A DNA stretch of 23,546 nt from positions 1 to 23,546 of IMG/VR virus record IMGVR_UViG_3300047323_000163; one strand, 5' to 3'. Both the position numbers and the translations under genes were made by a program. Each line of letters starts with the position of its first letter. Position 1 is the first letter of the stretch. Positions 22,456 to 23,546 of the stretch are shown here, piece by piece. The stretch comes from a virus. The notes beneath the pieces were generated by a model, which was given only the letters and a program-made list of their open reading frames with translations, was not told the origin of the DNA and did no database searches.

Positions 22456-23037
22456 TCAGATTTCGCCTCGCATAAGGGCGTCGAGCTGACCCGCCTTGCG
22501 GGCAGCATTGATCTCCTGCGGGGACATGCGGGAAAGGTCGTCGCGGCCGAGCTGCTGCACTCCGGAACCGCCCTGACGACCAAGGCCGAGGCCCTGTTCG
22601 AATTCAGGCTCAGCGACCGGCTTAGGGAGGGACGAGACGAAATTGCCGATCAGGTCGGCATTCACAGAGCCGTCCTCACCGAGGAACTTCGAGAGGTTCA
22701 GGAACTCGGCGGAAGGCAGCTCGACACCGACCTTTGCGGCCTGTGCACGAAGCTCGGCATCAGCAAGCCGAGTGCCGTATTCGGCAAGAGCCGCGGATCG
22801 GGCCTGCGCCTTGGCAGTCTCGACGGCCTTTTCGGCGTCGGTCATGCCAGCCGTCTTGAGCTGGTCTCGCTCCGCAGAGGCGTCCTTCCACCGCTGTTCG
22901 TTCGTGCGGGAAAGGGACTTCCACTTGTCGACCTCGGCCTGAAGGGCTTCGAGGTTCGGCGTCTGAGGGGTGCCGGCCTCGCCGGTCTCAGCGCCCTCGG
23001 TGGAAGCGGTGCCTGCGTTCTGAGCGTTCTCGTCCAT
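22456..23037 (-). CDS. Scaffold protein
   Basis: The 193-residue product is acidic and largely coiled coil: a Glu/Thr/Ala/Gly-rich start (GTASTEGAETGEAGTP), a heptad-like helix from about residue 28 to 60 (LEALQAEVDKWKSL... then ERDQLK), further EKAVETAKAQARSAALAEY helix, and a C-terminal helix with LSRMSPQEINAARKAG and LDALMRGEI. That last motif, ending with ALM or LLN, is the usual C-terminal signature of actinophage scaffolds. I prefer the ATG at 23037; an upstream ATG at 23052 lies only 11 bases after the T-tract of a terminator and lacks a ribosome site. It directs capsid assembly and is expected to leave the mature head. Confidence 0.87.
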   Translation of the reverse strand: MDENAQNAGTASTEGAETGEAGTPQTPNLEALQAEVDKWKSLSRTNEQRWKDASAERDQLKTAGMTDAEKAVETAKAQARSAALAEYGTRLADAELRAQAAKVGVELPSAEFLNLSKFLGEDGSVNADLIGNFVSSLPKPVAEPEFEQGLGLGRQGGSGVQQLGRDDLSRMSPQEINAARKAGQLDALMRGEI

Positions 23038-23063
23038 GCGTGATCCATCCATTTCGGTGCATC

Positions 23064-23088
23064 AAAAAAGGCCCCCATTCCGGGAGCC
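23064..23088 (-). terminator. Terminator between portal and scaffold genes
   Basis: On the - strand GGCTCCC pairs with GGGGGCC (one U-G pair), loop GGAAT, followed by TTTTTT. It sits in the 60-base gap between the portal stop at 23113 and the scaffold start. A transcript from further upstream would partly stop here. Confidence 0.78.
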
Positions 23089-23112
23089 TGCGTAATGAAA
23101 AGGATTAAGGGA

Positions 23113-23546
23113 TCAACCCTTAACCGGGTTCACAGCCTTGCGGGCTGCGTTACCAGAATTGCCCTGCGGCTGCTTGACGGCAGCCTTCTGGACATCCGAG
23201 CTAGGCTGGCCGGCCTGCTCGTTGGCCTGCTGAGCCGGATTGGGGAACTTCTTCGCCAGGTCCATTGCGGCCTTGGCGTCGTCCTCCCGCATCGACTTAA
23301 AGCGGGCGATCTGCTGCGGTGTGTAACCCGCATCGGAAAGAAGCTGGTCTGTCGGAACACCGATCATCTTCAGCTTCAGAAGTGCATCCATGTGTTGGCT
23401 TTCGGTCCGATTCTCCGGGTCACGCCAAATGACCTCGGCACTCCAAGCCTCAGCACGCTTATCCTTCATGACCTTGAAGGCCAGGCGCATTACGCGCTCC
23501 CAGCCCTCTCCGAAATGGAGCATGCGTTCACGAGTCTTGGCTATCA
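23113..23546 (-). CDS. Portal protein, C-terminal part (continues off the window)
   Basis: The frame is open to the window edge, and the visible part is 143 residues. It reads IAKTRERMLHFGEGWERVMRLAFKVM, the typical crown-proximal helix of SPP1 gp6-like portal proteins (G-W-x-x-V-x-R-L-A-F), followed by EVIWRDPENRTESQHMDALLKLKMIGVP-type residues, the standard portal segment with DPxxxTExQxxDAxxKL, then a GYTPQQIARFKSMRED helix and a glutamine/proline-rich tail ending NPVKG. The rest of the gene lies beyond 23546. The portal forms the dodecameric DNA gate; the terminase gene should lie further out. No minor-head MuF-like gene follows: the next gene is already the scaffold. Confidence 0.93.
   Translation of the reverse strand, partial: IAKTRERMLHFGEGWERVMRLAFKVMKDKRAEAWSAEVIWRDPENRTESQHMDALLKLKMIGVPTDQLLSDAGYTPQQIARFKSMREDDAKAAMDLAKKFPNPAQQANEQAGQPSSDVQKAAVKQPQGNSGNAARKAVNPVKG

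Noticed and set aside
21393-22475. 360-codon + strand frame opposite the major capsid gene
   Set aside because: Shadow of the capsid gene; Arg/His/Val-rich translation with no domain, and it would overlap both capsid and scaffold genes.
1-23546. tRNA genes, CRISPR arrays, insertion sequences and integrase attachment sites
   Set aside because: Gaps between genes are short and contain hairpins but no cloverleaf, spaced direct repeats or transposase frames; no full integrase gene is present to anchor an attachment site.

Overview
The window is GC-rich phage DNA. It holds most of the late (virion and lysis) region of a long-tailed siphovirus, almost certainly an actinobacteriophage and most likely one that infects Streptomyces or a close relative. 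The reasons are the actinophage gene order and families (scaffold and HK97-fold capsid, gp19-type connector, frameshifted tail chaperones, a giant tape measure, ReqiPepy6 gp37-like tail protein, CHAP/LysM lysin), strong GC bias at third codon positions, and GGAGG-type ribosome sites with some GTG starts. I could not assign a named phage cluster from sequence alone, and no integrase, terminase or polymerase lies inside the window.

Left arm (1-4740, + strand): small proteins of unknown function, a DUF3987-family ATPase-like protein probably tied to replication, a 488-residue unknown protein with a cysteine-rich N-terminus, a short secreted or membrane-anchored protein that forms its own transcription unit between hairpins, and a stand-alone serine-recombinase N-terminal domain whose catalytic serine is replaced by asparagine. 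A perfect T-flanked hairpin at 4701-4738 closes this arm and also closes the late operon arriving from the other side.

Right arm (23546 to 4803, - strand, read right to left): portal C-terminus, scaffold, major capsid, head-tail connector, head closure, a gp10/neck-type protein, tail terminator, major tail protein, tail assembly chaperones G and GT joined by a -1 frameshift, a 1619-residue tape measure with a lytic transglycosylase domain, distal tail protein, gp37-like tail protein, a minor tail protein, an SGNH-esterase tail protein, a CHAP-domain tail protein, a small membrane/coiled-coil protein, CHAP-LysM endolysin and holin. Many stops and starts overlap, which suggests translational coupling. 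Intrinsic-terminator-like hairpins interrupt the operon shortly before the scaffold, major tail, SGNH and endolysin start codons, so expression seems to be stepped by read-through.

Two islands break the late operon on the opposite strand: one 75-residue two-helix membrane protein between capsid and connector (21099-21326), and a pair of small membrane proteins between the tail-tip and endolysin genes (6115-6828). Their codon use is less GC-biased than that of the genes around them and they look like morons: accessory, probably host-directed genes with their own control. They are the best candidates here for undescribed biology (for example superinfection exclusion or lysogenic conversion), but their function cannot be read from sequence.
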